A DNA stretch of 64,000 nucleotides. Origin: Pseudeuparius sepicola. Its lineage: Eukaryota > Arthropoda > Insecta > Coleoptera > Anthribidae. The stretch spans positions 119,537,373-119,601,372 of the forward strand of contig OY987299.1 in assembly GCA_963920635.1 (NCBI GenBank), read 5' to 3'. This document shows, one piece after another, positions 63,098-64,000 of the stretch; the first letter of the stretch is position 1; each line of letters begins with the position of its first letter. The translations under genes were made by a program, and so were the position numbers. The notes beneath the pieces are model-generated. The model searched no databases. It had not been told where the DNA came from and was given only the letters and a program-made list of their open reading frames with translations.

Positions 63098-64000
63098 CGC
63101 CAATTACCCCACTAGCACAAATTGCTTTTCAGTCCAAAGTTATATAATTAAAAGTTATCAACACCCATTTCATGTATATAGGGGACTGCTGTGTTGATAT
63201 TTTGATAATAAATAAATAGGCTCAGGGTGATAAAAAACTGACATTAAAAATTAAATTGAAAAAATCCTTAAAAGCATTTACTCAATGTTAAAAGTATTTT
63301 TTTTTTTCAAATGGAAACACCCTATTTTTATAATTTTGTCTTATTTAGCATTGAAAATAAGAGTGACTTTGTACAAGGTTTGTCAAATCCAAAATGCTAC
63401 AAAATTTTCAAAAATTTCCAAAGTCTATTTTCCGAAAAGTAGATCGCGGCAGTTCGTCGACTGTTCGTAAACAAGAAATCACCAAGAGGCTATAGAGGGG
63501 ACAACGGCTTTTGTGCCAATCTAGGTTACGTTATTTGTGCTTCTACCGCCCTTCCTCAATCAACGCTTTTACTTTTACTCATGAGAAAACAAGATTAATA
63601 ATAAAGTAGGTACTTTATTAACATTTAGGCATAATTTGGAATGGCGTACAAAAGTGATAATATTTAAAAAATACCTACAGGTAATTTATGGCTTTAATAA
63701 GAGAGTATTAAAAAGGTATAAGTTTGCGAGAAAGGTAGGTACTGCCAGAGGTAGGTAGATACAGGGTACAGCAAAAAAGGAAGTCAATCTTTTATTGCCT
63801 TCTAAAATAATCTCACTTTTCGTAGGCAACTTTTTATTTAGTAGGATGTTTAAAGCTGAATAATTTTTATTAAGAAAGGAATTTTATTTAATACCTTTTG
63901 TTGTCTTTTAAGATATTTAGTTAAAATTTTGCATGGATTTATTTCTGTGTATAAGCATTAATTACGAGTAGTATTACACAAAAACAATTTTTTTATTTTG
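63098..64000. other. Nothing recognised
   Basis: AT-rich sequence with only short frames. A 19-base block (cgcccttcctcaatcaacg, near 63549) also occurs near 60147 as gcccttcctcaatcaacgcc, so part of it is repetitive. Confidence 0.35.

Overview
This is eukaryotic, almost certainly insect, nuclear DNA. It is AT-rich, with long introns, GT-AG splice sites and dense transposon debris. A short TTAGG run (the insect telomere motif) also occurs, though inside a transposon remnant. A beetle or another large-genome insect would fit, but I cannot fix the order from sequence alone. There are no bacterial operons, CRISPR arrays or rRNA genes.

Two spliced host genes can be assembled with consistent splice phases throughout. 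Gene A lies on the + strand (CDS 5918-46921, 14 coding exons, about 1506 residues). I do not recognise it. It combines (1) an array of duplicated 57-codon exons, (2) a basic, probably nuclear segment, (3) one 799-codon exon made of about 34 copies of a 23-residue repeat, and (4) a single C2H2-type zinc finger near the C terminus. Gene B lies on the - strand (CDS 60092 down to 47443, 9 exons, 749 residues). It is mitochondrial elongation factor G1 (GFM1/mEFG1) and looks intact, with one GC-AG intron. The two genes converge tail to tail, with about 520 bp between their stop codons.

Layout. 1-2030: end of a hAT transposase pseudogene, split by a non-autonomous hAT that itself carries two foldback elements. 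3742-5205: eight near-identical 183-bp satellite units just upstream of gene A. 5455-5636: likely promoter and 5' UTR exon. 5.9-9.9 kb: exon-cassette array. 9.9-28 kb: long introns with MITEs, foldbacks and non-LTR remnants. 28-34.4 kb: gene A exons 9-11, including the giant repeat exon. 34.4-40.3 kb: a 5.9-kb segment with inverted ends that holds a head-to-head minisatellite invaded by a hAT element. 41-44.6 kb: a zinc-finger pseudogene and a P-like (THAP) transposon. 45.3-46.9 kb: the last three exons of gene A. 47.4-60.1 kb: GFM1, whose introns hold a second P-like element with a nested Tc1, several foldbacks and a retroelement remnant. 60.1-64 kb: more repeats and a Gypsy fragment.

Many of the mobile elements are nested, and several can be delimited to the base by terminal inverted repeats plus target-site duplications. 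The least ordinary items are gene A itself, the exonised intron in its fourth cassette, and a 37-bp palindromic element with a 7-bp target-site duplication.
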